64,000 nt of DNA from Luteimonas salinisoli. GTDB lineage: Bacteria > Pseudomonadota > Gammaproteobacteria > Xanthomonadales > Xanthomonadaceae. Location: the NCBI RefSeq assembly GCF_013425525.1, contig NZ_JACCKA010000029.1:53994-117993 (forward strand). The letters are read 5' to 3'. Positions within the stretch are counted from its first letter, which is position 1, and every line of letters begins with the position of its first letter. Made by a program: the position numbers and the translations under genes. The notes beneath the pieces were generated by a model. That model was not told where the DNA came from. It did no database searches and saw nothing but the letters and a program-made list of their open reading frames with translations. This document shows positions 1 to 8,773 of the stretch, one piece after another.

Positions 1-1
1 G

Positions 2-292
2 GACATCGAATGGGCCCAGGCTTCCGGGAACTACGTGAACCTGCGGGTGAAACGCCATGACTATCCCCTGCGCAGCACCATCGGCGGGATCGAGGCAAAG
101 CTGGACCCGCATCGCTTCGTGCGGATCCATCGCAGCTACCTGGTGAACCTGGGCCAGGTGCTGTCCATCGAGCCTCTGGAGAGCGGCGATGCACGCGTAC
201 ACCTGCGCGATGCCACGGTATTGCCCTGCAGTCGACGGTATCGGGCGGACCTACGTGCGCGAATGGGTGCCGTAGACGAAGACAGGACCTGA
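2..292 (+). CDS. LytTR-family response regulator, C-terminal part
   Basis: The frame is open from base 2 and encodes 96 residues of a LytTR DNA-binding domain. It begins DIEWAQASGNYVNL and continues with the typical HRFVRIHRSYLVNL and CSRRYRADLRARM segments. In LytTR regulators such as AlgR and LytR this domain binds DNA, usually after phosphorylation of an N-terminal receiver domain. That N-terminal part lies left of the window, so the real start is not visible; a GTG at 35 is internal to the domain and not the gene start. The target genes cannot be deduced. The gene ends 105 bp before the oppositely oriented glmS. Confidence 0.9.
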   Translation, partial: DIEWAQASGNYVNLRVKRHDYPLRSTIGGIEAKLDPHRFVRIHRSYLVNLGQVLSIEPLESGDARVHLRDATVLPCSRRYRADLRARMGAVDEDRT

Positions 293-397
293 GGCGATCG
301 AAGGCGCTACGCTGCGGCTAGTTGCCGACAAGGTTGCCCCGCGCGTCAGTGAAGGCTTGGTCTCGCGAATGTTTTTTTCCAGCCGGGCTGGGACGAT

Positions 398-2227
398 TCA
401 CTCCACGGTGACGCTTTTTGCCAGGTTGCGCGGCTTGTCGACGTCGGTGCCGCGCGCCAGGGCGGTGTGGTAGGCCAGCAGCTGCACCGGGATGGTGTGC
501 ACGATCGGGCTGAGCACGCCGACGTGGCGCGGGGTGCGGATCACGTGCACGCCCTCGGAGGGGCCGAAGTTGCTGTCCTGGTCGGTGAACACGAACAGCT
601 CGCCGCCACGGGCGCGTACTTCCTGCATGTTGGACTTCACCTTCTCCAGCAGCGAGTCCTTCGGCGCGATCACCACCACCGGCATGTCGGCGTCCACCAG
701 CGCCAGCGGGCCGTGCTTGAGCTCGCCGGCCGGATAGGCCTCGGCGTGGATGTAGGAAATCTCCTTGAGCTTGAGCGCGCCCTCCAGGGCGATCGGGTAG
801 TGCACGCCGCGGCCGAGGAACAGCGCGTGCTGCTTCGGCGCGAAGCGGTCGGCCCAGGCGACGATCTGCGGCTCCAGATTGAGCGCGTGCTGCACGCTGC
901 CGGGCAGGTGGCGCAGCGCATCCAGATACTCCGCCTCCTGCGCGGCGGTCAGCCGGCCGCGCAGCTTGGCCAGGGTGGCGGCCAGGGTGAACAGCGCCAC
1001 CAGCTGGGTGGTGAAGGCCTTGGTGGAGGCGACGCCGATCTCGGCGCCGGCGCGGGTGTAGTAGACCAGTCTGCTGGCGCGCGGGATCGCGCTCTCGGGC
1101 ACGTTGCAGATCGACAGCGTGCGCTCCTGCCCCAGCGACTTGGCGTACTTCAGCGCCTCCATCGTGTCGAGCGTCTCGCCGGACTGGGAAATGGTGACCA
1201 CCAGCTGCTTGGGGTTGGCCACCGCGGCGCGGTAGCGGTACTCGCTGGCGATCTCGACGCTGCAGGGCAGCCCGGCGATCGCCTCGATCCAGTAGCGCGC
1301 CACCGAACCGGCGTAGAAGCTGGTGCCGCAAGCGAGGATCTGCACCGCTTCGATATCTTCCAGCACCTGTTCGGCGCCGGGGCCGAACAGCGCGGCGCCG
1401 AACGCGCCCTCGTCCATCACCGCCTCGATGGTGTCGCCGACCGCGCGCGGCTGCTCGTGGATCTCCTTCTGCATGAAATGCCGGTACGGGCCCAGCTCCA
1501 ACGAGGCCAGCGAGACGTCCGACAGGTGCTCCTCGCGCTCGGTGCGCGCGCCGTGCTGGTCGAAGATGCGCACGCCGTCGCGGGTGACCTCGGCGGTGTC
1601 GCCCTCCTCGAGGAAGATCACCCGCCGGGTCGCCTGGACGATCGCCGAGACGTCCGAGGCGACGAAGTTCTCGCCCTCGCCCAGGCCGATCAGCAGCGGG
1701 CAGCCCATCCGCGCGCAGACGATGCGCCGCGGCTCGGCGTGGCTGACCACGGCCAGCGCATAGGCGCCCTCCAGCTCCGCGACGGCGCGCTGCAGCGCCA
1801 GCAGCAGGTCGCCGGCATCCTTCAGGTGATGGTCGATCAGGTGCGCGATCACCTCGGTGTCGGTCTGCGACTCGAAGACGTAGCCCAGGGCCTCGAGACG
1901 CTCGCGCTGCTCCTCGTGGTTCTCGATGATGCCGTTGTGCACCAGCGCGACGCCGTGGCTGACGTGCGGGTGTGCGTTGAGCTCGGTGACGCCGCCGTGG
2001 GTGGCCCAGCGGGTATGGCCGACCCCGAGCTGCGCGCTGAAATCCTCCGCGCCGGCGGCCGCCTCCATCTCCGAGACCCGCCCGGTGCGGCGTACCCGGC
2101 GGACCCGGCCGCCGTCGACCACGGCAATCCCGGCCGAGTCGTAGCCGCGGTACTCGAGGCGCTTGAGGCCTTCGATCAGGACGGGGACCACATCGCGATC
2201 CGCGATCGCGCCGACGATGCCGCACAT
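398..2227 (-). CDS. glmS: Glutamine--fructose-6-phosphate aminotransferase (isomerizing)
   Basis: This enzyme makes glucosamine-6-phosphate from fructose-6-phosphate and glutamine, the first step of UDP-GlcNAc synthesis in the cytoplasm. The protein is 609 residues, the normal family length. It starts MCGIVGAI, so Cys2 becomes the N-terminal nucleophile of the class II glutamine amidotransferase domain (about 1-220). Two SIS sugar-isomerase domains follow (about 285-600). It ends in the conserved [12 protein letters not shown] tail. AGGA about 8 nt upstream supports the ATG at 2227. glmU, the later enzyme of the same pathway, lies 16 kb away beyond unrelated genes, so the two are not one operon here. 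Its promoter must share the 180-bp gap with the divergent sigma-54 operon. Confidence 0.98.
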   Translation of the reverse strand: MCGIVGAIADRDVVPVLIEGLKRLEYRGYDSAGIAVVDGGRVRRVRRTGRVSEMEAAAGAEDFSAQLGVGHTRWATHGGVTELNAHPHVSHGVALVHNGIIENHEEQRERLEALGYVFESQTDTEVIAHLIDHHLKDAGDLLLALQRAVAELEGAYALAVVSHAEPRRIVCARMGCPLLIGLGEGENFVASDVSAIVQATRRVIFLEEGDTAEVTRDGVRIFDQHGARTEREEHLSDVSLASLELGPYRHFMQKEIHEQPRAVGDTIEAVMDEGAFGAALFGPGAEQVLEDIEAVQILACGTSFYAGSVARYWIEAIAGLPCSVEIASEYRYRAAVANPKQLVVTISQSGETLDTMEALKYAKSLGQERTLSICNVPESAIPRASRLVYYTRAGAEIGVASTKAFTTQLVALFTLAATLAKLRGRLTAAQEAEYLDALRHLPGSVQHALNLEPQIVAWADRFAPKQHALFLGRGVHYPIALEGALKLKEISYIHAEAYPAGELKHGPLALVDADMPVVVIAPKDSLLEKVKSNMQEVRARGGELFVFTDQDSNFGPSEGVHVIRTPRHVGVLSPIVHTIPVQLLAYHTALARGTDVDKPRNLAKSVTVE

Positions 2228-2265
2228 GGGAGAGATCCTGCTGGGGGCGGGATAGTGTAGCGGCG

Positions 2266-2325
2266 GTGTCCGCGTTTTCCGTGCCTGCGGACGCGTCCGC
2301 CCGTCGTCCGGACACCCGCGGACAC
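2266..2325. promoter_or_regulatory. Cluster of GTCCGC/GCGGAC dyads, probable activator binding sites
   Basis: Sixty bases upstream of the sigma-54 promoter hold repeated GTCC/GGAC half-sites. There is GTGTCCGCG at 2266-2274, a perfect 14-bp palindrome GCGGACGCGTCCGC at 2287-2300, the palindrome GTCCGGAC at 2306-2313, and CGGACAC twice at 2309-2315 and 2319-2325, ten bases apart. The outermost elements (2266-2274 and 2317-2325) are exact inverted copies. Sigma-54 activators normally bind dyads 60-150 bp upstream of the start of transcription, which is where these lie. I infer that they bind the response regulator encoded at 7405-8772. Overlap with glmS control is possible. Confidence 0.6.
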
Positions 2326-2358
2326 CTGCTGTTCACTTGTGGATCAACGACTTGCGGT

Positions 2359-2373
2359 TGGCACGCATCCTGC
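2359..2373 (+). promoter_or_regulatory. Sigma-54 (RpoN) promoter
   Basis: The element TGGCACG-N4-CTGC (2359-2373) matches the -24/-12 consensus TGGCACG-N4-TTGC at every position except the first T of the -12 box. GG-to-GC spacing is exact. Transcription would begin near 2385, about 23 nt before the ATG at 2408. The operon it would drive ends with a sigma-54-dependent activator and its sensor kinase, which fits an autoregulated system. The call rests on sequence alone. Confidence 0.75.
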
Positions 2374-2407
2374 GTGAAAGAGGGGGAACCCAACCGCACG
2401 CCCGCCA

Positions 2408-3700
2408 ATGACCCGCCCCAACCGCATCCGCGACACCTCAGGCCAGGACAGCACCATCGCCGGCACGCCGCCGCTGCGGCGCAGCTTGCGTCGCTGGGCG
2501 CTGCCCGCCGCCGGCGCCGCCCTGGTACTGGCGGCACTGGTCTGGGTGATCGCCGGCTGGAGCGGCGGCGGACGCTCCTACGACGCCGCGCGCATCCGCA
2601 TCGCCGAGGTGGAGCGCGGCGACCTGGTGCGCGACATCTCCGCGGACGGCCGGGTGATCGCCGCCAACAGCCCCACCCTCTATGCGATCGCCGGCGGCAC
2701 GGTCACGCTGAAGGTGGTCGCGGGCGACGCGGTGAAGGAAGGCCAGGTGCTGGCCGAGATCGACAGTCCGGAGCTGCGCAGCCGGCTGGTGCAGGAGGAA
2801 TCCACCCTCGCCAGCCTCCAGGCCGAGGCCGACCGCTCCGCGCTCGATGCGCGCATCGCCCGCGCCGAGGCGCGCAAGCTGCTCGACCAGGCCGAGGTCG
2901 AGCGCACCGCCGCCGAGCGCGACCTGCAGCGCTACAGCCGCGGCCATGCCGGCGGCGCAGTGGCGCAGGTCGACGTGGCGCGCGCCGAGGACGCCCTCAA
3001 GAAGGCCGAGATCGGCCTGGCTTCGGCGCGCGAGGACTACGCGCTGCAGGGCCAGGGCGCCGGCCTGGACACCCGCAACCGCCAGCTGCTCGCGGCGCGC
3101 CAGCGCTCGGTGGTGGAGGAATTGCAACGGCAGGTCGACGCGCTCAACCTGCGTGCGCCCTTCGATGGCCAAGTCGGCCAGGTGCAGGTCGCGCAGCGCA
3201 GCAATGTCGCCGCCAACGCGGCGATCCTCAGCGTGGTGGACCTCTCGGTGTTCGAGCTCGAGATCAAGGTCCCCGAAAGCTTCGCCCGCGATCTCGGCAT
3301 CGGCATGCCCGCGCAGATCCGCAGCGGGACCGAGACCTATCCCGCCGAGGTGTCGGCGGTTTCGCCCGAGGTCGTCAACGGCGAGGTGTCGGCGCGGGTG
3401 CGCTTCAGCGATGCGCAGCCGCCGGGCCTGCGCCAGAACCAGCGCCTGTCGGCGCGAATCGTGCTCGACACCCGCGAGAACGTGCTGATGGTGGCCAGGG
3501 GGCCGTTCCTGGAGCAGGAGGGCGGCAACCGCGCCTACGTCGTCGCCGACGGCCGCGCCGAACGCCGCCCGATCCGCACCGGTGCGGCCAGCCTCAATGC
3601 CGTGGAGATCCTCGAAGGACTGCAGGAGGGCGAGCGCATCGTCATTTCCGGCAGCGACCAGTTCGACAACGCGGACCGCGTCCGCATCTCGGGAGAATGA
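2408..3700 (+). CDS. HlyD/MacA-type membrane-fusion protein of an ABC efflux system
   Basis: The 430-residue protein has one N-terminal membrane anchor (about residues 25-47). A biotinyl-lipoyl-like half-motif follows (VTLKVVAGDAVKEGQVLAEI, about 97-117), then a long Glu/Arg/Ala-rich coiled-coil hairpin (about 120-235), the second lipoyl half (APFDGQVGQVQVAQ, near 255) and a beta-barrel region. This is the plan of periplasmic adaptor subunits that link an inner-membrane pump to an outer-membrane channel. It is the first gene of an operon with an ATPase and two MacB-like permeases, so a MacAB-type exporter is likely. The substrate is unknown and no outer-membrane channel gene is present nearby. 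The purine-rich stretch upstream is about 20 nt from the ATG, so initiation may be weak. Confidence 0.9.
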   Translation: MTRPNRIRDTSGQDSTIAGTPPLRRSLRRWALPAAGAALVLAALVWVIAGWSGGGRSYDAARIRIAEVERGDLVRDISADGRVIAANSPTLYAIAGGTVTLKVVAGDAVKEGQVLAEIDSPELRSRLVQEESTLASLQAEADRSALDARIARAEARKLLDQAEVERTAAERDLQRYSRGHAGGAVAQVDVARAEDALKKAEIGLASAREDYALQGQGAGLDTRNRQLLAARQRSVVEELQRQVDALNLRAPFDGQVGQVQVAQRSNVAANAAILSVVDLSVFELEIKVPESFARDLGIGMPAQIRSGTETYPAEVSAVSPEVVNGEVSARVRFSDAQPPGLRQNQRLSARIVLDTRENVLMVARGPFLEQEGGNRAYVVADGRAERRPIRTGAASLNAVEILEGLQEGERIVISGSDQFDNADRVRISGE

Positions 3701-3909
3701 ACATGCACCCCACCAGCGCCCTTCCGTTCAACTTCAACTGGAACCCGCAGCAGATCGCCGACGCGGTGCCGACGCGCCTGTTCGAGCTGGACCTGTTCGC
3801 CGACGGCGATCGCGCGGGCCAGCCGGCCAACCGGCCGGCGGCACGCACGCTGCAGCGCGGCTACCTGCAACAGCGCGCATTGCCCCGCCTGTTCCGCATC
3901 CACGGCTGA
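3697..3909 (+). CDS. 70-residue peptide coupled to the efflux adaptor gene
   Basis: The ATG at 3697 overlaps the TGA of the preceding adaptor gene as ATGA, and GGGAGA lies directly upstream; a second in-frame ATG is at 3703. The peptide begins MNMHPTSALPFNFNW and has an acidic middle (FELDLFADGD). Its tail is Arg/Gln-rich and ends LPRLFRIHG. It has no signal peptide, no membrane segment, no Cys and no double-glycine leader. I recognise no family. It sits inside an exporter operon between adaptor and ATPase genes, so it may be an exported peptide, a small regulator of the pump, or a precursor of a modified peptide. No modification enzyme is adjacent. A spurious frame in GC-rich DNA cannot be excluded, although the exact stop/start overlap argues for translation. 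Confidence 0.55.
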   Translation: MNMHPTSALPFNFNWNPQQIADAVPTRLFELDLFADGDRAGQPANRPAARTLQRGYLQQRALPRLFRIHG

Positions 3910-3921
3910 CCGCCGCCCCCC

Positions 3922-3988
3922 GTAGAGCGGAGCTTGCTCCGCTGCTCCCGGCTCCGGAACCCACGTAGCGGAGCAAGCTCCGCTCTAC
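3922..3988. repeat. Inverted pair of GTAG-type REP elements
   Basis: Two 22-nt units, 3922-3943 and 3967-3988, are exact reverse complements. Each starts with GTAG on its own strand and is itself a near-perfect palindrome (GCGGAGC-TT-GCTCCGC). GTAG-headed palindromic units in inverted pairs are typical of the REP/SMAG elements of Stenotrophomonas and relatives. The pair lies in the 120-bp gap between the small peptide gene and the ABC ATPase gene, where the transcript could fold into a long hairpin that separates expression of the two. Confidence 0.85.
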
Positions 3989-4029
3989 GGGCCCGACAAC
4001 GCACCGCCCATCCAACCAGGACTCTCGCC

Positions 4030-4761
4030 ATGTTGCACATGCAAGCCGTTTCCAAGGTCTATCGCACCGAACTGGTGGAAACCCATGCCCTGCGCGCGCT
4101 CGACCTGCACGTGCGCGAGGGCGAGTTCGTGGCGGTGACCGGCCCCTCCGGCTCCGGCAAGACCACCTTCCTCAACATCGCCGGCCTGCTCGAGACCTTC
4201 ACCGGCGGCGTCTACCAGCTGGATGGCGTCGACGTCAGCGGGCTGGGCGACGATGCCCGCAGCCGACTGCGCAACCAGAAGATCGGTTTCATCTTCCAGA
4301 GCTTCAACCTGATCCCCGATCTCAACCTGTTCGACAACGTGGACGTGCCCCTGCGCTACCGCGGCATGAGCGCCTCGGAGCGCAAGCTGCGGATCGAGGA
4401 CGCGCTGGGCCTGGTGGGCCTGGGCTCGCGGATGAAGCACTTCCCGGCCGAGCTTTCCGGCGGCCAGCAGCAGCGCGCGGCGATCGCCCGCGCCCTGGCC
4501 GGCAGCCCGCGCCTGCTGCTGGCGGACGAGCCGACCGGCAACCTGGACTCGCAGATGGCGCGCAGCGTGATGGAGCTGCTCGAAGACATCAACGCCGAAG
4601 GCACCACCGTGGTCATGGTGACCCACGACCCGGAACTTGCGGCGCGCGCGCAGCGCAACGTCCACATCGTCGACGGCGTCGCCACCGACGTGGTCCGCGA
4701 GCCGTCGCTGCTCGGCAAGGCCGATTCCAACGACGCCGCACCAGCACCCGCATCCGCCTGA
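4030..4761 (+). CDS. ABC transporter ATP-binding protein (MacB/LolD type)
   Basis: This is a 243-residue cytoplasmic ATPase. It shows Walker A (GPSGSGKTT), Q-loop (IFQSFNLIPDL), ABC signature (LSGGQQQR), Walker B (LLLADEPTGNLDS) and the H-loop (VMVTHD). Sequence and length place it with the MacB/LolD/FtsE group that powers FtsX-like permeases. The ATG at 4030 gives the expected N-terminus; longer open sequence upstream runs into the REP pair and is unlikely to be coding. Its permease partners follow directly: the first starts 10 bp after this stop. Confidence 0.95.
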   Translation: MLHMQAVSKVYRTELVETHALRALDLHVREGEFVAVTGPSGSGKTTFLNIAGLLETFTGGVYQLDGVDVSGLGDDARSRLRNQKIGFIFQSFNLIPDLNLFDNVDVPLRYRGMSASERKLRIEDALGLVGLGSRMKHFPAELSGGQQQRAAIARALAGSPRLLLADEPTGNLDSQMARSVMELLEDINAEGTTVVMVTHDPELAARAQRNVHIVDGVATDVVREPSLLGKADSNDAAPAPASA

Positions 4762-4771
4762 GGCCGCCGCC

Positions 4772-6082
4772 ATGCTCGCCTACTACTTCAACCTCGCCCT
4801 GCGCAGCTTCGGCCGCAACCGGGTGCTGACCGCACTGATGGTGCTGGCGATCGCACTTGGCATCGGCGCCAGCATGACCACGCTGACGGTGTTCTACGTG
4901 CTTTCCGGCGACCCGGTGCCCGGCAAGAGCGACCGGCTGTTCGCTGTGCAGCTCGATCCGCGGCTGGCCAACAGCTACACGCCTGGCGACGAGCCACCGC
5001 AGCAGCTGACCCGTTATGACGCCGAAACGCTGCTACGCGAGGGCCGCGCGCCGCGACAGGCGCTGATGACCGGCGGCAGCGTCAACGTCGAGCCCGAGCG
5101 TCAGGGCGTGGATCCGTTCAACGCCGACAGCCGCTACACCTCCGCGGATTTCTTCGAGATGTTCGCAGTCCCGTTCCAGTACGGCGGTGGCTGGGACGCC
5201 GACGCGGACGAGCAACGGGCGCGGGTCGCGGTGATCAGCAAGGAAATGAACGAGCAGATCTTCGGCGGCGGCGACAACACCGGCCGCACGATGCAGCTCG
5301 ACCGCACGACGTTCCGGATCGTCGGCATCCTGGACGAGTACCGGCCGACCCCCAAGTTCTACGACATGAACGCTTCGAACGGCTACGGCGACATCGAGCA
5401 AGTGTTCCTGCCTTTCAGCACCTCGCGCGACCTCGACCTCGCCCGCAGCGGCAACATGAACTGCTTCCGCCAGCGCGACCCCGGCCAGAAGGACACCGAT
5501 CTGGGAGCCGGCTGCGTGTGGATGCAATACTGGGCGGAGCTGGCGTCCGCGGCCGATGCCGCCGACTATCGGCAGTACCTGGTCAACTATTCCGCGCAGC
5601 AGCGCAGTGCGGGCCGCTTCGAGCGCGAACCCAACGTCCAGCTGCGCAACGTGATGGAGTGGCTGGACTTCAACGACGTCCTGCCCAGCGACGTCCGCCT
5701 GCAGATGTGGCTGGCCCTCGGTTTCCTCCTGGTCTGCCTGCTCAATACGGTGGGCCTGCTGCTGGCCAAGTTCCTGCGCCGATCCAGCGAGATCGGCGTG
5801 CGGCGCGCGCTGGGCGCTTCCCGGCGCGCGGTGTTCACCCAATGCCTGGTCGAGGCCGGCACGATCGGCCTGGCCGGCGGCGCGCTGGGACTGGCGCTGG
5901 CCTGGCTCGGCCTGTGGGCGGTGCGCCAGCAGCCGACCGACTACGCCGATCTCGCCAAGCTCGACCCGGCCATGCTGTTGGTCACCTTCGCGCTCGCGCT
6001 GGTCGCCAGTCTGCTCGCCGGGGTGCTGCCGGCCTGGCGTGCCTGCCAGATCGCTCCCGCCATCCAGCTCAAGTCGCAGTAA
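4772..6082 (+). CDS. FtsX/MacB-like ABC transporter permease, first subunit
   Basis: The 436-residue inner-membrane protein has one membrane segment near the N-terminus (about 22-42), a large periplasmic domain, and three C-terminal membrane segments (about 310-335, 365-385 and 400-425). RRSSEIGVRRALGASRRAVF is the FtsX/MacB cytoplasmic signature. This is the MacB topology without a fused ATPase. It is expected to pair with the next gene as a heterodimer, since both are single-copy and adjacent. Mechanotransmission rather than classical transport across the inner membrane is known for this family. The spacer to the second permease is 10 bp. Confidence 0.92.
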   Translation: MLAYYFNLALRSFGRNRVLTALMVLAIALGIGASMTTLTVFYVLSGDPVPGKSDRLFAVQLDPRLANSYTPGDEPPQQLTRYDAETLLREGRAPRQALMTGGSVNVEPERQGVDPFNADSRYTSADFFEMFAVPFQYGGGWDADADEQRARVAVISKEMNEQIFGGGDNTGRTMQLDRTTFRIVGILDEYRPTPKFYDMNASNGYGDIEQVFLPFSTSRDLDLARSGNMNCFRQRDPGQKDTDLGAGCVWMQYWAELASAADAADYRQYLVNYSAQQRSAGRFEREPNVQLRNVMEWLDFNDVLPSDVRLQMWLALGFLLVCLLNTVGLLLAKFLRRSSEIGVRRALGASRRAVFTQCLVEAGTIGLAGGALGLALAWLGLWAVRQQPTDYADLAKLDPAMLLVTFALALVASLLAGVLPAWRACQIAPAIQLKSQ

Positions 6083-6092
6083 GGGGTCCGCC

Positions 6093-7319
6093 ATGGAAAT
6101 CCGTCCCATCCTCTCCACGCTGCGCCGCCACAAGACCGCCGCCGCCCTGATCGTGCTGCAGGTGGCGGTGACGTGCGCGATCATCTGCAACGCGGTCTTC
6201 CTGATCGCCGGCCGCTTGGAGGCCGTCAACCGACCCACCGGCATCGACGAAGCCGGCATGGTCCGCATCCAGCTCACCGGCATCGGCCAGGACGCCAACC
6301 CGATGGTCGCCACCCGCGAGGACCTGGCGGCGCTTCGGGCGATCCCCGGAGTCATCCAGGCGGCCAGCGTCAACCAGGTGCCGCTGGTGAGCTCGTCGTG
6401 GAACACCTCGATCGGCACCGCCCCCGGCCAGGTACAGCCCACCCTCAATGCGACCATGTACATGGGCGGGCCGGAGCTGTTCGAGACCATGGGCCTGCAG
6501 CTGGTCGCCGGCCGCGCAATGGCTGCGGACGAGTTCCAGGACTACGACCAGGAGGAAGGCTTCCGCGGCATCACGCCGAGCACGGCGGTGGTGACGCGGG
6601 CGTTCGCCGAGCGGGTCTTTCCCGACAGCGACGGCTTCGGCGTTGGCGAAACGTTCTATTTCGGCGAGGATCCGGTCCGCATCGTCGGCGTCGTCGATAC
6701 GTTGCTGAGGCCCAATTTCAGCTCCATATCCGATGACCCCGGCTACTCCATGGTGCTGCCGGTTGCGGTTCCCTACACGCTGGGCGGCAACTACCTGATC
6801 CGCACCACCCCCGAGCGCCGCGCCGAAGTGCTGGAGGCCGCGGTCCGGACACTGAAGGAACGCGGCGGCAGCCGCATCATCCTCGAGCAGCAGACCTACG
6901 ACGAAATGCGCGACGACTACTTCGCCCAGGACCGGGCCATGGCGTGGCTGTTGCTGGCGGTGATCCTCGCCCTGCTGGTGGTCACGGCCCTGGGCATCGT
7001 CGGCCTCGCCAGCTTCTGGGTGCAGCAACGCACCAAGCAGATCGGGGTGCGGCGCGCGCTGGGGGCCACGCGCGGACAGATCCTGCGCTACTTCCAGACC
7101 GAGAACTTCATCCTCGCCACGGCCGGCATCGTCATCGGCATGGTGCTGGCTTTCGGCCTCAACCAGCTGCTGATGGAGCGCTACGAGCTGGCGCGCCTGC
7201 CGCTGGTGTACCTGCCGGTGGGAGCCGTCGCGCTGTGGCTGCTCGGTCAATTCGCGGTGTTCTGGCCGGCGCGGCGCGCGGCGGCGGTGCCGCCTGCGGT
7301 GGCGACCCGCAGCGTCTGA
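6093..7319 (+). CDS. FtsX/MacB-like ABC transporter permease, second subunit
   Basis: The 408-residue protein has the same plan as its neighbour: an N-terminal membrane segment (about 12-35), a periplasmic domain of about 240 residues, and three C-terminal membrane segments. RTKQIGVRRALGATRGQIL matches the FtsX/MacB signature. GGGG lies about 7 nt before the ATG at 6093. It completes an exporter made of an adaptor, one ATPase and two different permeases. The two permeases look like diverged paralogues, because the signatures and topology match while the periplasmic domains differ. Confidence 0.92.
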   Translation: MEIRPILSTLRRHKTAAALIVLQVAVTCAIICNAVFLIAGRLEAVNRPTGIDEAGMVRIQLTGIGQDANPMVATREDLAALRAIPGVIQAASVNQVPLVSSSWNTSIGTAPGQVQPTLNATMYMGGPELFETMGLQLVAGRAMAADEFQDYDQEEGFRGITPSTAVVTRAFAERVFPDSDGFGVGETFYFGEDPVRIVGVVDTLLRPNFSSISDDPGYSMVLPVAVPYTLGGNYLIRTTPERRAEVLEAAVRTLKERGGSRIILEQQTYDEMRDDYFAQDRAMAWLLLAVILALLVVTALGIVGLASFWVQQRTKQIGVRRALGATRGQILRYFQTENFILATAGIVIGMVLAFGLNQLLMERYELARLPLVYLPVGAVALWLLGQFAVFWPARRAAAVPPAVATRSV

Positions 7320-7404
7320 CCGGACCGCGGGCACCGCGCTATCCTGCGGACGGGGCACCAGCCGGGGTCCCGTCCGCTCCGTTTCCCACTTCCGACCGCC
7401 GCCC

Positions 7405-8772
7405 ATGCCCCACATCCTCGTCGTCGACGACAATCCCGCGGTTGCCACTGCGCTCGAGGTGCTGTTCTCGTTGCACGACATCGAGACCACCGCCGCCGAT
7501 TCGCCGGAGGCGGCGCTGGAGGCGCTGGAGCGAACGCAGTTCGACCTGGTGATCCAGGACATGAACTTCCGCGCCGACACCACCTCCGGCGACGAGGGCG
7601 TGGCGCTGTTCCGCGACATCCACGCCCGCCACCCGGAACTGCCGGTGATTTTGCTGACCGCGTGGACGCACCTGGAATCTGCGGTGGAGCTGATCAAGGC
7701 CGGCGCCGCCGACTACGTCGCCAAGCCCTGGGACGACCACAAGCTGCTGACCACGGCGCAGCGCCTGCTGGAACTGTCCGCGCACCGCCGCGAGCTGGCG
7801 CGCCGCCGCGAAGGCGAGCGCCGCCGCCGCGAGGCACTGGAGCGCGACTACGACCTGCGCGGCATCGTCTGGGCCGACGCGGCCAGCGAGCGCCTGCTGT
7901 CGCTGGCCTGCCAGGTGGCACGCTCGGAGCTGCCGGTGCTGATCACCGGGCCCAACGGTGCAGGCAAGGAGAAGTACGCCGAGATCCTGCACGCCAATTC
8001 CGCGGTGCGCGACGGACCGTTCGTGGCGCTCAACTGCGGCGCACTGCCCGGCGAGCTGATCGAGGCGGAGCTGTTCGGCGCCGAGGCCGGCGCGTATACC
8101 GGGGCGAACAAGGGTCGCGAGGGCAAGTTCGAGGCCGCCGACGGCGGCACCCTGTTCCTGGACGAGATCGGCAACCTGCCGCTGGCCGGGCAGATGAAGC
8201 TGTTGCGGGTGCTGGAGACCGGCCGCTTCGAGCGCCTGGGCTCCAACCGCGAGCGCCAGGTGCGGGTTCGCGTGGTCAGCGCCACCAATACCGACCTGCC
8301 GGCGGCGATCGCCGCCGGCGGGTTCCGCGAGGACCTGTACTACCGCCTCAACGCCATCGAGCTGAAGCTGCCGCCGCTGGCCGAGCGCCAGGACGACATC
8401 CTGCCGCTGGCGCGGCATTTCCTGCCGCCGGACAAGACCCTCGCACGGGACGCCGAGCAGGCGCTGCTGCGCCATCCCTGGCCCGGCAACGTCCGCGAGC
8501 TGCGCAACGCGGTGCAGCGCGCGGCCCTGCTCGCGCCCGGCGATGCGATCGGCGCCGATGCGCTGGGGTTCGCGCCGGCGCCGCGGGCGGCGCCGTCTTC
8601 CTCCCCACCTGCGGCCGCCGCCGCGAACGAGCCGGACCGCGAAACGATCGAATCCGCGCTGCATCGCAACGACGGCGTCCTGGCGCAGGCCGCGGCCGAG
8701 CTCGGGCTCTCGCGCCAGGCCCTGTACCGGCGCATGGACAAGCTCGGCCTGCGCCGCGACCAGGCGTCCTGA
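7405..8772 (+). CDS. Sigma-54-dependent response regulator (NtrC family)
   Basis: The 455-residue protein has three domains. The receiver domain (about 1-125) carries Asp8/Asp9, the likely phosphorylation site Asp52 (VIQDM) and a KPW motif. The AAA+ domain (about 140-380) has a variant Walker A GPNGAGKE, the sigma-54 contact loop as GAYTGA instead of GAFTGA, Walker B ([10 protein letters not shown]) and the arginine-finger region ([10 protein letters not shown]). A C-terminal Fis-type helix-turn-helix ([16 protein letters not shown]) binds DNA. The F-to-Y change in the loop is also found in active members. Its own operon has a sigma-54 promoter at 2359-2373, so autoregulation is likely. It follows the second permease by 85 bp and is adjoined by its kinase. 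Confidence 0.95.
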   Translation: MPHILVVDDNPAVATALEVLFSLHDIETTAADSPEAALEALERTQFDLVIQDMNFRADTTSGDEGVALFRDIHARHPELPVILLTAWTHLESAVELIKAGAADYVAKPWDDHKLLTTAQRLLELSAHRRELARRREGERRRREALERDYDLRGIVWADAASERLLSLACQVARSELPVLITGPNGAGKEKYAEILHANSAVRDGPFVALNCGALPGELIEAELFGAEAGAYTGANKGREGKFEAADGGTLFLDEIGNLPLAGQMKLLRVLETGRFERLGSNRERQVRVRVVSATNTDLPAAIAAGGFREDLYYRLNAIELKLPPLAERQDDILPLARHFLPPDKTLARDAEQALLRHPWPGNVRELRNAVQRAALLAPGDAIGADALGFAPAPRAAPSSSPPAAAAANEPDRETIESALHRNDGVLAQAAAELGLSRQALYRRMDKLGLRRDQAS

Positions 8773-8773
8773 C

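Noticed and set aside
366..400. T-run and CCAGCC/GGCTGG inverted repeat near the end of glmS
   Set aside because: The seven Ts lie on the wrong side of the stem for a terminator on either strand (they precede the hairpin on plus and become As after it on minus).
467..2260. Long open frame antisense to glmS
   Set aside because: It is a shadow of a GC-rich gene: the composition follows the complementary codons of glmS and it has no domain or ribosome site.
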